Positions 42,613 to 51,125 are shown, counted from the stretch's first letter. The stretch is DNA of 64,000 nt from Bacillota bacterium (GCA_023410595.1 JAEYPO010000039.1:14336-78335), one strand, 5' to 3'. Numbers and translations: made by a program. Notes: generated by a model from the letters alone, not told the origin.

Positions 42613-44148
42613 ATGCCAAAGAAACTTACGGGACTTATTATACTTGACGGCTTTGGCGAGGGGGAGGCATATCCGGGCAACGCCATAATGTTGTCGGGCG
42701 TGCCTTATATTTCCTCATTGAAAGCCGCATACCCGCATACCGTCATTGGCGCTTCGGGCATGGCGGTCGGTCTGCCGGAAGGACAGATGGGCAACTCGGA
42801 GGTAGGTCATCTTAACATAGGCGCCGGCAGGATAGTCTATCAGGAGCTGACGCGCATAACGAAGGATATAAAGGACGGCGGGTTCTTTAAAAAGCAGGAG
42901 CTTCTCGGCGCCATAGAAAACGCGAAGAAAAACGGCACGAAGCTGCACGCGTACGGCCTTACGTCGGACGGAGGAGTGCACAGCCATCTAGACCATCTGT
43001 ATGCCCTTCTTAAGCTCGCCAAGGCGCACGGGCTTGACAACGTTTATATACACTGCTTCATGGACGGCAGGGACGTTCCTCCCGACAGCGGCAAGGGGTA
43101 TATAGAGCAGCTCGAGGCTAAGATAAAAGAGATAGGCGTCGGCGAGATAGCCACCGTAATGGGCCGCTACTACGCCATGGACCGCGACAACCGCTTTGAG
43201 CGCGTAGAGAAGGCTTACGCAGCGATGGTAAGAGGCGAGGGGCTTACAGCCTCATCGGCCGCTGAAGCGATGCAGCAAAGCTACGACAAAGGCGAAACGG
43301 ACGAGTTCGTCGTGCCTACGGTGGTAGTTAAAAACGGCAGGCCCGTTGCAAAGATTGAGCCGGGAGACTCCGTGGTGTTCTACAATTTTCGCCCCGACAG
43401 GGCGCGCGAGATAACAAGAACGCTTACACAGGAGGATTTCAGCGCGTTTCAAAGAGAGCTTTTCCCGCTGTATTACGTATGCATGACGCAGTACGACAAG
43501 ACGTTTAAGGGCGTGCATGTGGCCTATAAGCCCGATTCCCTTAAAAACACGCTGGGCGAACACCTCGCGAAAAACGGCAGGAAGCAGTTCAGGATAGCCG
43601 AAACCGAGAAGTACGCGCACGTCACGTTCTTTTTCAACGGAGGCGTCGAAAAGCCGAGTGAAGACGAAGACAGGTTCCTCATACCGTCTCCCAAGGTCGC
43701 AACATACGACTTAAAGCCCGAGATGAGCGCGCCTGAGGTTGCGGACGAAGCGATAAGGCACATAGAGTCGGGCGAATACGACGTTATGATACTTAACTTC
43801 GCGAACCCTGACATGGTGGGGCACACGGGCGTGCTCGAAGCCGCCGAAAAAGCGGTCACGACCGTCGATTTCTGTGTAGCCAAAGTCGTAAACGCCATAC
43901 TGAAGGCGGGCGGAGAGGTCATAATCACGGCGGATCACGGCAACTCCGAAAAGATGATTGACGAAAACGGCGGGCCGTTCACGGCGCACACGACCAATCC
44001 CGTGCCGCTTATACTCGTCAGCGAGAGGTTTAAATCTGCAAAGCTAAGGGAAGGATGCATACTTGCCGATATATCGCCCACGCTGCTTGAGCTCATCGGG
44101 CTGCCCCAGCCGGAGGAGATGACGGGAACGTCGATTATAGTAAAGTGA
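42613..44148 (+). CDS. gpmI: 2,3-bisphosphoglycerate-independent phosphoglycerate mutase
   Basis: Interconverts 3- and 2-phosphoglycerate with two Mn ions, 511 residues. The catalytic Ser lies in GNSEVGHLNIGAG near residue 61; metal ligands are visible in MVGHTG and ITADHGNSEKM near residue 440. GAGGTAAG precedes the ATG. It is co-transcribed with tpiA. Confidence 0.98.
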   Translation: MPKKLTGLIILDGFGEGEAYPGNAIMLSGVPYISSLKAAYPHTVIGASGMAVGLPEGQMGNSEVGHLNIGAGRIVYQELTRITKDIKDGGFFKKQELLGAIENAKKNGTKLHAYGLTSDGGVHSHLDHLYALLKLAKAHGLDNVYIHCFMDGRDVPPDSGKGYIEQLEAKIKEIGVGEIATVMGRYYAMDRDNRFERVEKAYAAMVRGEGLTASSAAEAMQQSYDKGETDEFVVPTVVVKNGRPVAKIEPGDSVVFYNFRPDRAREITRTLTQEDFSAFQRELFPLYYVCMTQYDKTFKGVHVAYKPDSLKNTLGEHLAKNGRKQFRIAETEKYAHVTFFFNGGVEKPSEDEDRFLIPSPKVATYDLKPEMSAPEVADEAIRHIESGEYDVMILNFANPDMVGHTGVLEAAEKAVTTVDFCVAKVVNAILKAGGEVIITADHGNSEKMIDENGGPFTAHTTNPVPLILVSERFKSAKLREGCILADISPTLLELIGLPQPEEMTGTSIIVK

Positions 44149-44271
44149 ATAAAACGTAAATTAGAGCTTTTCGGTCTGGATTAATGCAGGAAATCAATGT
44201 ATAATGATTGTAAGGGTCATAAAACCTGATGTTTTCGGGGTGAAAATAATAAAGCCAAAAGGAGTGATGGT

Positions 44272-44673
44272 ATGATACGTTTGATCTACGGTAAAAAAGG
44301 CAGCGGAAAGTCCAAAAAACTGCTGGATATGGCTAACGCAGAAGTGGATACTTCCTCGGGGAATATCGTATATATCGACGACAACAATCGCTGCATGTAT
44401 GACTTGAAGCACGAGATTCGCTTCATCAATACCGCGGATTATAACATTGACAACGCAGACAAACTCTACGGTTTTGTATGCGGGATACTATCAGGGAATT
44501 TTGACATTTCGTCCATCTATATCGACGGGCTGAAAAAGCTAATAAAAAACGAGAATAAGGATCTTGTGACGCTGCTGGCGCAGTTTGACGAGCTGTTTGC
44601 GGACGTAAACGCGCATATCGTCGTAAGCGGCAGCGAGACGGCTCCTGATTATCTGAAAAAATATTTGGCGTAG
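44272..44673 (+). CDS. Small P-loop ATP-binding protein, function unknown
   Basis: A 133-residue protein that opens with a Walker A motif (GKKGSGKSKK at residues 7-16), has a Walker-B-like hydrophobic strand at SIYIDGLKK near residue 82 and a third strand HIVVSGSE. It is too short for a full RecA-like domain. Proteins like this are common in Clostridia and of unknown role. AAAGGAG precedes the ATG. It lies between gpmI and thrC, unconnected to either by overlap. Confidence 0.65.
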   Translation: MIRLIYGKKGSGKSKKLLDMANAEVDTSSGNIVYIDDNNRCMYDLKHEIRFINTADYNIDNADKLYGFVCGILSGNFDISSIYIDGLKKLIKNENKDLVTLLAQFDELFADVNAHIVVSGSETAPDYLKKYLA

Positions 44674-44754
44674 AGGACAGCTTACATATCCTAGGCCAAA
44701 GAAAAACATGTATGCATCCCCTTCCAGTACGGAAAAGGTTTCTGGGGTGTTAAT

Positions 44755-44817
44755 CCTGCGCGGCGGTGCTTCTCGTTTCCTCAAACGACGGGAAAGCTAT
44801 GCGCAGGTTTGTTTTAT
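44755..44817 (+). terminator. Long hairpin with T-rich tail between the P-loop gene and thrC
   Basis: CCTGCGC (44755-44761) pairs with GCGCAGG (44801-44807), enclosing an inner CGTTT/AAACG hairpin and followed by TTTGTTTTAT. It could be the terminator of the P-loop gene or part of a structured thrC leader. Confidence 0.5.
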
Positions 44818-44819
44818 AT

Positions 44820-44853
44820 GGGCCCCCGAAAAGTCCAGGGACTTTATGGGGTG
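44820..44853 (-). repeat. Inverted copy of the interspersed hairpin repeat
   Basis: GGGCCCCC, AAAGTC, a CAGG loop, GACTTT and ATGGGGTG follow the reverse complement of the repeat at 18664-18695, with compensating changes in the stem (an extra A-T pair replacing C-G). It lies 61 bases before the thrC start. Confidence 0.75.
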
Positions 44854-44914
44854 CGAATAAAGGGACGCCAAAATTGCTGTACTGCTATTTGAGGCGATAT
44901 TTGGAGGCGCAGAC

Positions 44915-46375
44915 ATGAAACTTATAAGCACAAGGAACGGTGGGAGCGGCATTGAAGCGTCAAAAGCGACGCTTAAAGGGATAGCGCCGGACGGGGGGCT
45001 GTACGTTCCCGAACGTTTCCCCTCGATAGAAGACATGGGCTGCATTAAGGGCGCGTCGTACCCCGAGCTTTGCGCAAGGGTGCTGGGGCTTTTTTATAAC
45101 GACATACCGGGCCTTGAGAAGCTCACAAAAGCCGCGTATGAGCGCTTCGACGATAAAGACGTTGCGCCCGTAAAGAAGATATCAAGCGGCGAATTCGTGC
45201 TGGAACTGTGGCACGGGCCGACGCTCGCGTTTAAGGATATGGCGCTCAGCGTACTGCCGCGTATTATGACGGCGGCGATGGGAGAGGGCAAGAACATACT
45301 GATACTCGTGGCTACTTCGGGCGACACTGGCAAGGCGGCGCTCGAGGGCTTCTGCGATGTAGACAGGATAAGCATAGTAGTGTTTTACCCGTACGGCGGA
45401 GTGTCGGATATGCAGCGGCTGCAGATGGTTACTCAGGAGGGGAAAAACACGCATGTAGTCGCCGTAAGAGGTAATTTTGACGATACGCAGACGGGCGTTA
45501 AGGCGATATTCGCGGACGGGGAGTTCGCCGAAGTGATAAGCGCTAAGGGGTATACGTTCTCGTCGGCAAACTCCATAAATTTCGGCAGGCTCGCGCCGCA
45601 GATAGCGTATTACATATGGGCGTATCAAAGGCTGCTTGAGTCAAATGATATAAAAATGGGCGAGCGCATAAACTTTGTGGTGCCCACCGGCAACTTCGGC
45701 AACATACTCGCAGCGTATTACGCAATGAGAATGGGAATGCCGATTAATAAACTCATCTGCGCGTCCAACAGGAACAATGTGCTTACCGATTTCTTCAACA
45801 AGGGCGAATACTCGCTTAAGCGCGAGTTTTATAAGACGATGTCGCCCTCGATGGATATACTTATATCGAGCAACTTAGAGCGTCTGCTTTTCGAGCTGAC
45901 CGGCAGAGACCCGGAAGCGGTAAAAGACATGATGAAGCGGCTTAAGGAGCAGCGAGCGTACGCGATAGACGGGGCGGCGAAGAAAACGCTGGAGCAATAT
46001 TTTTATGCCGACTGGTGCGGCGAAGACGAGACGATGGATTGCATAAAGCATACTTTCACGCAAAAATCGTACCTGCTGGATACGCACACCGCCGTCGCGG
46101 CAAGAGTATATGAAAAATACAAGAAGCAGACGGGAGACGACACAAAGACGGTTATAGTTTCTACGGCGTCGCCGTATAAGTTCCCAAGCGACGTGCTCTC
46201 CTCGCTGGGAGAAGACACTTCAGGTCTTTCCGGATTTGAGACGGCGGAGCGCCTCAGCAAGGTAACAGGCACGAGCGTACCTGAGCAGATACTAGCGCTG
46301 AAAGGCAAGCCCGAGCGGCATGCCGCGGTAGTGGACATAGACGGCATGAAGCGTGCAGTGATAGAGGCAATCTGA
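44915..46375 (+). CDS. thrC: Threonine synthase
   Basis: PLP enzyme that makes threonine from O-phosphohomoserine, 486 residues. The N-terminus STRNGGSGIEASKATLKG, the PLP lysine in TLAFKDMAL near residue 110, and the phosphate-binding SGDTGKAALEG near residue 150 are typical of the longer, bacterial/fungal type. GGAGG precedes the ATG. Its stop overlaps the DUF503 start (TGATG). A hairpin-rich leader precedes it, without a T-box. Confidence 0.96.
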   Translation: MKLISTRNGGSGIEASKATLKGIAPDGGLYVPERFPSIEDMGCIKGASYPELCARVLGLFYNDIPGLEKLTKAAYERFDDKDVAPVKKISSGEFVLELWHGPTLAFKDMALSVLPRIMTAAMGEGKNILILVATSGDTGKAALEGFCDVDRISIVVFYPYGGVSDMQRLQMVTQEGKNTHVVAVRGNFDDTQTGVKAIFADGEFAEVISAKGYTFSSANSINFGRLAPQIAYYIWAYQRLLESNDIKMGERINFVVPTGNFGNILAAYYAMRMGMPINKLICASNRNNVLTDFFNKGEYSLKREFYKTMSPSMDILISSNLERLLFELTGRDPEAVKDMMKRLKEQRAYAIDGAAKKTLEQYFYADWCGEDETMDCIKHTFTQKSYLLDTHTAVAARVYEKYKKQTGDDTKTVIVSTASPYKFPSDVLSSLGEDTSGLSGFETAERLSKVTGTSVPEQILALKGKPERHAAVVDIDGMKRAVIEAI

Positions 46376-46647
46376 TGTTTTCAAACTTTAAGGTGACGTT
46401 TACAATACCGGGAGCAACGAGCCTGAAAGAAAAGCGCATGGTCGTCAAAAGCGTAAAGGAACGCTGTAAGTCGAAGTTTAACGTATCTGTCGCCGAATGC
46501 GGGCAGCAGGATAAGTGGCAGATATGCGACATGTGCTTCGCGTTTGCGGCGGCAAGCCCCTCGGCGGCGGAGCAGTGTGCGCAGGATATAATAGACTATC
46601 TCTACAGAGACGACAGGATAGAAATTTCCGATATCGAGAAGTATTAG
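46375..46647 (+). CDS. DUF503 family protein
   Basis: Small conserved protein of 90 residues with an alternating strand-helix ferredoxin-like look: FKVTFTIPGATSLKEKRMVVKS is the DUF503 N-terminus. Function unknown; often near rbfA or translation genes. It overlaps thrC by one base and is 9 bases before trpS, so it belongs to a thrC-DUF503-trpS-HAD operon. Confidence 0.85.
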   Translation: MFSNFKVTFTIPGATSLKEKRMVVKSVKERCKSKFNVSVAECGQQDKWQICDMCFAFAAASPSAAEQCAQDIIDYLYRDDRIEISDIEKY

Positions 46648-46656
46648 GAGGCAGAC

Positions 46657-47652
46657 ATGGACAAAAAGACGATATTTTCCGGCGTTCAGCCGTCGGGAGT
46701 ACTCACGCTGGGCAACTACCTGGGGGCGATAAAAAATTGGGTCGCGCTGCAGGACGAATACAACTGTTATTACTGCGTCGTGGATATGCACGCGCTCACT
46801 GTCCGGCAGGACGCCGCGGAGCTGCGTAAACGCTGTCTCGACACGCTGGCGCTGCTGATAGCCGCGGGGCTCGACCCGCAGAAGAATATAATGTACTTCC
46901 AGTCTCATGTTTCGCGACATGCGGAACTCATGTGGATACTCAGCTGCTTTACGTACTTAGGCGAGCTTTCGCGTATGACGCAGTTTAAAGAGAAGAGCGA
47001 ACGCCATGCGGACAACATAAACTCAGGGCTGTTCACATACCCCGTGCTTATGGCCGCGGATATATTGCTGTTTAAGTCGGATTTAGTCCCCGTTGGCGCT
47101 GACCAGAAACAGCACCTCGAGATAACGCGCGATATCGCGATAAGGTTCAACAACATTTACGGCGATGTGTTCACCGTGCCCGAGCCTTATATACCCAAGG
47201 CCGGCGCGCGTATAATGAGCCTTCAGGAGCCGGAAACCAAGATGAGCAAATCTGACAGCAACGAAAACGCATATATAGCGCTGCTCGATTCGCCTGAAGT
47301 CATACAGAGGAAATTCAAACGCGCCGTGACCGATTCGGAAGGAACGGTAAAATACTCGGAAGATAAGCCGGGAGTATCGAACCTTATATCTATTTACAGC
47401 GCCGTTACGGGCAGGGGATTTGAGGCTATAGAAAACGAGTTTGCGGGGCAGGGCTACGGCGCGCTCAAATCGCGAGTCGCCGATGCGGTATGCGCCGAGC
47501 TTGAGCCGCTGCAAACAAGGTACAGACAGGTGCGCGCAGATAAGGCATACCTGGCGGAAGCAATGAAAACAGGTGCGCAGAAAGCGGAAGAAAATGCGGC
47601 AAGGATGCTGCGCAAGGTGCAGCATAAAGTCGGTCTTGCTGCAAGAGAGTAA
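46657..47652 (+). CDS. trpS: Tryptophan--tRNA ligase
   Basis: Class I aminoacyl-tRNA synthetase of 331 residues. The HIGH-like motif is in PSGVLTLGNYLGAIKNW near residue 10 and the KMSKS motif near residue 195. Full length for the bacterial type. AGGAGG precedes the ATG. No T-box leader is seen; it is read from upstream genes. Confidence 0.97.
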   Translation: MDKKTIFSGVQPSGVLTLGNYLGAIKNWVALQDEYNCYYCVVDMHALTVRQDAAELRKRCLDTLALLIAAGLDPQKNIMYFQSHVSRHAELMWILSCFTYLGELSRMTQFKEKSERHADNINSGLFTYPVLMAADILLFKSDLVPVGADQKQHLEITRDIAIRFNNIYGDVFTVPEPYIPKAGARIMSLQEPETKMSKSDSNENAYIALLDSPEVIQRKFKRAVTDSEGTVKYSEDKPGVSNLISIYSAVTGRGFEAIENEFAGQGYGALKSRVADAVCAELEPLQTRYRQVRADKAYLAEAMKTGAQKAEENAARMLRKVQHKVGLAARE

Positions 47653-47660
47653 CTTAAAAG

Positions 47661-48299
47661 ATGAGCATAAATAAAACGTATAAACTGTATGTATTCGATC
47701 TGGACGGCACCGTAGCGGATACGAAGGTGGATATAGCGCGCGCGCTGCAGGCTGCCGTGATCGCGGCCGGGTTTGAAGAGCCCGGCTTAGAAAAGGTAGT
47801 TTCCGCCATAGGGCAGGGTGCGCAAAAAGCCGTGCAGAAGCTTACCGGGCTTAATGAAAAAGAGGTCGGGCCTTATGTCGATATATTCATGGAGAAGTAC
47901 GACGAGCTCTGCTGCGACAACGTCACGCTGTATCCGGGCATTAAAGAGCTGCTATACAGCCTGAAAACAAAAGGGGCGTATATCGCTCTGGTTACCATGA
48001 AATTTAAAAGCGCGGTGCATAAGATACTTAAAAGCCTTGATATTGACATATTCGACGAGGTAATATCGTTTGAAGACGCCCAAAAGCGTAAGCCGGACCC
48101 CGAAAGCCTGTTTGTGCTGATGGAAAAGTTCAGCGCCGCCGCCAAAGAGACGCTGATGATAGGCGATTCCATTACCGACTTAAAGTACGCAAAAGCTGCC
48201 GGAGTAGACGCCTGTATGCACGAGTGCGGCTACGGGCACTTGAGCGAACTGGTTCCCTTAGAGCCTGAATATATGGTAAGAGATTTTTACGAGTTCTGA
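47661..48299 (+). CDS. HAD-superfamily phosphatase (phosphoglycolate-phosphatase-like)
   Basis: A 212-residue HAD hydrolase. Motif I YVFDLDGTVADTK near residue 11 holds the catalytic Asp pair; motif III KRKPDPESL near residue 135 and motif IV IGDSITDLKYAKAAG near residue 165 are complete; the cap is helical (subfamily IA). The substrate is unknown; phosphoglycolate or a nucleotide is usual. It follows trpS by 8 bases. Confidence 0.9.
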   Translation: MSINKTYKLYVFDLDGTVADTKVDIARALQAAVIAAGFEEPGLEKVVSAIGQGAQKAVQKLTGLNEKEVGPYVDIFMEKYDELCCDNVTLYPGIKELLYSLKTKGAYIALVTMKFKSAVHKILKSLDIDIFDEVISFEDAQKRKPDPESLFVLMEKFSAAAKETLMIGDSITDLKYAKAAGVDACMHECGYGHLSELVPLEPEYMVRDFYEF

Positions 48300-48333
48300 A
48301 AATCCATCCCTTAAGAAGTTTTTTTAAATAAAA

Positions 48334-48354
48334 GAGGGCTCTTCTCAGGCCCTC
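48334..48354 (-). terminator. Terminator of the Gly/Cys repeat peptide gene
   Basis: GAGGGC/GCCCTC around a 9-base loop; on the minus strand TTTTATTT follows. It lies about 90 bases past the stop of the peptide gene and could also limit read-through of the HAD gene. Confidence 0.6.
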
Positions 48355-48442
48355 AAGTCACTCATACTCCGCTTTGCATATGTTGTTGCCATGCTAAATG
48401 TATTTTTTCGTCGTAGCAGGCCAGTTTTGCGGGGCTGCTAAT

Positions 48443-48679
48443 TTAGCATTTCGGCTCGCAGCATCCACGACCGCCGCCGCAGCAGCAGCAAAGTAACAAG
48501 ATGATGATTATTATGCAGCAACAGTTACCGCCGCCAAAGCCGCCAAAGCCGCCGTCGCAGCCGCAGCCGCCCCCAAAGCCTTCGCCGCAGCAGCAGCAGA
48601 GTATTAAGATGATGATTATTATGCAGCAGCAGTTACCGCCGCCGAAGAATCCACCACCAAAGCCACCATCAAATCCCAT
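48443..48679 (-). CDS. Gly/Cys/Ile-rich two-repeat peptide
   Basis: A 78-residue peptide with 19 Cys. It consists of two copies of a 36-residue unit: Gly/Phe-rich stretch, GGGN, then three Cys, five Ile plus a Leu/Ile run of three, and four Cys; the two units start at about residues 13 and 49 and the hydrophobic core differs by one residue (LIL or LLL). AAGGAGG lies 9 bases before the ATG, and the repeat unit is in frame, so this strand is coding rather than the opposite Pro/Gln-rich frame. It resembles the cysteine-rich 'chorion-like' and YjcZ-type small spore or coat proteins of clostridia, but I cannot assign a function. Confidence 0.7.
   Translation of the reverse strand: MGFDGGFGGGFFGGGNCCCIIIIILILCCCCGEGFGGGCGCDGGFGGFGGGNCCCIIIIILLLCCCCGGGRGCCEPKC
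48501..48651. repeat. 108-base direct repeat inside the Gly/Cys peptide gene
   Basis: ATGATGATTATTATGCAGCA followed by an almost identical CAGTTACCGCCGCC run occurs at 48501 and again at 48609, a period of exactly 108 bases or 36 codons. Internal duplication of the gene. Confidence 0.85.
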
Positions 48680-48800
48680 ATAAGACGTCCTCCTTGAAAT
48701 ATATTGTAGGTTATCCTTTATTCAGGCTCAATGTATACTACGCAGGAGGAGAATAAATGGTGCATATAAGCACTATGGCTTTGCATGGCGAATATGGTTG

Positions 48801-48863
48801 TTATCACCCCGTATTTACAGCGGCAAGCCTCACGACTTTGGACATCGCAAAAGCGACGAGGGG
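48801..48863 (+). repeat. Diverged copy of the interspersed hairpin repeat
   Basis: TTATCACCCC, then CAAGCCTCACGACTT and a closing GAGGGG match the ends and core of the 18664-18736 repeats but with an insertion between them. It lies just after the rmuC stop (opposite strand). Nothing else is seen in the 193 bases between the peptide gene and rmuC. Confidence 0.45.
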
Positions 48864-48872
48864 ACACCGGTA

Positions 48873-50078
48873 TTAATCTTCTATCGAAAGTGTGTCGTCG
48901 TAGTTGTCTACGCTCTGAAGCCGTTTTTCTATAGTCCTTGACTTTCTTGAAGCGTCTTCAAGGTTGTTCTGCGCCGCGGCAAGGCTCTTTTTCGTCTTGT
49001 CTATCGCGTATGTAAAATCGGAGAACGCTTTCCTTGTGGATTCAAGCAGCTTTAAAACTTCGCCCGACTGCTTCTCTATGGCAAGCGTGCGAAAGCCCAT
49101 CTGGAAGCTGCTTAGCAGTGCCGTAAGTGTGGAAGGACCGGCTATCGTCACGTGGTATTCCCTCTGGCAGACCTCAAACACCTTGAGCGTTATGGCGTCC
49201 GCGTAAAGCCCCTCTGTCGGCAGATACATTATTGCAAAATCCGTAGTGACCGGAGGGTTGATATACTTATCCTGTATTCTGCGGGCTTCGTTAATGATAC
49301 TCTTTGCGAGAAATTTCATGGCGTCGGCAGCAAGCTCTTTGCTGCCCATATCGAGCAGCTCCTCTTTCTTAAGATAATCCTCCATAGGAAACTTTGAATC
49401 TATGGGCAGCAGCACGCTGCCGTCGTGGCCGCCCGGCAGTATGACGGCGTATTCGACGCGCTCCTGATTGCCCTTTATGTTGGCATTTTTCATATACTGC
49501 ACGGGGGAGAGCATAGAGGAAATCAGGCTGCCGAGCTGTATCTCGCCCCATGTGCCGCGCACCTTTACGTTGGAGAGTACGCGCTTTAAATCCCCGACGC
49601 CAGTTGCGAGCGATTTTACTTCGCCCATGCTGCGGAACACCTGCTCAAGCTGGTCGGACACCTGCTTGAACGAGCCGGTGAGCCGCTTTTGCAGCATGTC
49701 CTGAAGCTGGTCGTCCACCGTTTTTCTCATCTGCTCGAGCTGCCGTTCGTTGGCTTCCGATATATCCTTAAGTTTCTGCTCAACCGCGCATTTAAGCCTG
49801 TCCATGTTTTCCGTACTCTTCTTCGCGGTGGCATCGAGCATGTTCGAGACATTGCCGCCTAAGAGATTGAACATCTCCAGCACTTCGCGCCGAAGCCTGT
49901 ACGAGCTGTCCAGATTCTGCTTTTTAATATCTTCAAGCTGCATATTGAGCGACGACTGCAGCCTGTCAAACTCGTGTCCCATATCAAGGGCCGAACGTTT
50001 CCGTAAGAGCGTAATTACAAGAAGTATAATCGTAAGCAAAAGAGAAGCTGCGCCGATTATTATATAGGGCAAATCCAT
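48873..50078 (-). CDS. rmuC: DNA recombination protein RmuC
   Basis: A 401-residue protein with an N-terminal membrane helix (residues 5-25), a long coiled coil (about 35-170), then the RmuC nuclease-like domain: GDLKRVLSNVKVRGTWGEIQLG near residue 165 and LPIDSKFPMEDY near residue 225 hold the acidic/Lys core. Thought to limit inversions at short repeats. The ATG at 50078 follows AAGGCGG. Confidence 0.93.
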   Translation of the reverse strand: MDLPYIIIGAASLLLTIILLVITLLRKRSALDMGHEFDRLQSSLNMQLEDIKKQNLDSSYRLRREVLEMFNLLGGNVSNMLDATAKKSTENMDRLKCAVEQKLKDISEANERQLEQMRKTVDDQLQDMLQKRLTGSFKQVSDQLEQVFRSMGEVKSLATGVGDLKRVLSNVKVRGTWGEIQLGSLISSMLSPVQYMKNANIKGNQERVEYAVILPGGHDGSVLLPIDSKFPMEDYLKKEELLDMGSKELAADAMKFLAKSIINEARRIQDKYINPPVTTDFAIMYLPTEGLYADAITLKVFEVCQREYHVTIAGPSTLTALLSSFQMGFRTLAIEKQSGEVLKLLESTRKAFSDFTYAIDKTKKSLAAAQNNLEDASRKSRTIEKRLQSVDNYDDTLSIED

Positions 50079-50237
50079 AGAACATACCGCCTTTCCGCGA
50101 CATAGTATAACATACATGGAGGGTAATTTTCTGTACACGCATCAGCAGCAGCCGCCCAGCCGTTTATTGAAAACCGATAAATAATTGTTGACATAAATGA
50201 TTAAGGTATGTTATTCTCACCAAAAACGGAGGTGTAT

Positions 50238-50705
50238 ATGGGTATTAGCAAATGGAACATACCGCTTATTTTAAAGCGCATGCTTGAGATAGTAATGGTA
50301 CTCGGCCTTGCGCTGATGATAGCGGTGCCTTTCATACTCGCCCCCATGGAACATACACATGTTTCCGAGATATCCGGGTCTTCGCACAACATATGGATAA
50401 CAATCATGTTTTTGGAGATATGCGGTATATTCTGCTGGTTCATTCTTGTCTTCCTGCACAAACTGCTTAAAACCGTATTGGAAAGCACGCCGTTTGTTTA
50501 TAAGAATGTAAGTTATCTGAAAAATATATCGTACCTCTGCGCAGTCATCGCATTTGTGCTTATAATAAAAACGTTTGCCGATTTTTCGATACTTACGCCT
50601 GTCGTCGCGGTCATAGCGCTGCTCGCGAGTCTGTTCTGCCAGACTCTTGCCGCCGTCTTTGACAAGGCTATACGGCTCAAAGACGAAAACGACCTGACGA
50701 TTTAG
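50238..50705 (+). CDS. DUF2975 membrane protein
   Basis: A 155-residue protein with four membrane spans of the DUF2975 family (ESTPFVYKNVSYLKNISYLC in the middle is the recognisable loop). It is almost always followed by a small Cro/CI-type regulator, as here (17 bases). Function unknown. CGGAGG precedes the ATG at 50238; an upstream start at 50208 is less likely. Confidence 0.88.
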   Translation: MGISKWNIPLILKRMLEIVMVLGLALMIAVPFILAPMEHTHVSEISGSSHNIWITIMFLEICGIFCWFILVFLHKLLKTVLESTPFVYKNVSYLKNISYLCAVIAFVLIIKTFADFSILTPVVAVIALLASLFCQTLAAVFDKAIRLKDENDLTI

Positions 50706-50721
50706 CGGAGGAGGTATATAA

Positions 50722-50937
50722 TTGGCGATAATCGTTAATTTGGATGTTATGATGGCCAAACGGAAGATCTCGCTTAACGAGCTTTCCGACAAGGTTGGGA
50801 TCACAAAGGCCAATTTATCAATATTGAAAACAGGGAAGGCGAAGGCCATACGCTTTTCAACGCTTAATTCTATATGTGTGGAGCTTGGCTGCCAGCCTGG
50901 AGATATTTTAGAATTTAGGGAGGACGACAATGACTGA
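50722..50937 (+). CDS. Cro/CI-type HTH regulator
   Basis: A 71-residue, single-domain regulator of the YozG type: IIVNLDVMMAKRKISLNELSDKVGITKANLSILKTGKAK with the recognition helix TKANLSILKTG, then LCQPGDILEF-like ending (here LGCQPGDILEF). The start is TTG at 50722 after GGAGGAGG. The pair DUF2975-HTH is a recurrent two-gene unit. Its stop overlaps the start of a 38-residue acidic gene. Confidence 0.9.
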   Translation: MAIIVNLDVMMAKRKISLNELSDKVGITKANLSILKTGKAKAIRFSTLNSICVELGCQPGDILEFREDDND

Positions 50938-51046
50938 TACGAATTATCTCTACGAATACTTTCTGAAAAAGACTGAAGATTCGCAGAGTAACGGGCAGGA
51001 TAACGAAGACCAGTCTGACGACGAACAATCGCAAGATAAGGAATAA
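50930..51046 (+). CDS. Small acidic protein overlapping the HTH gene
   Basis: A 38-residue ORF translated from the sequence. It opens MTDTNYLYEYF and continues with an Asp/Glu/Gln/Ser-rich tail (about half acidic or amide residues). GGGAGG lies 7 bases before its ATG, and it overlaps the HTH stop by 8 bases, so it is probably translated by coupling. A terminator follows. I do not recognise it; it could be a regulator-binding peptide. Confidence 0.55.
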   Translation: MTDTNYLYEYFLKKTEDSQSNGQDNEDQSDDEQSQDKE

Positions 51047-51056
51047 TGATAAAAAT

Positions 51057-51083
51057 CGTCTGATACACTCAGGCGTATTTTTA
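51057..51083 (+). terminator. Terminator after the DUF2975-HTH-small gene unit
   Basis: CGTCTGA/TCAGGCG (one G-T pair) with loop TACAC, followed by TATTTTTAT, 10 bases past the stop of the small gene. Confidence 0.85.
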
Positions 51084-51125
51084 TATCGGGGTCTCCATAC
51101 AGCCTAAAGCGTTATATGGATGGTG

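Noticed and set aside
44674..44914. T-box riboswitch before thrC
   Set aside because: The conserved T-box core (AGGGTGGNACCGCG type) is not present; only simple hairpins are seen.
48501..48683. Pro/Gln-rich 60-residue frame on the plus strand
   Set aside because: It is the antisense of the Gly/Cys repeat gene, lacks a ribosome site, and the minus frame has AAGGAGG.
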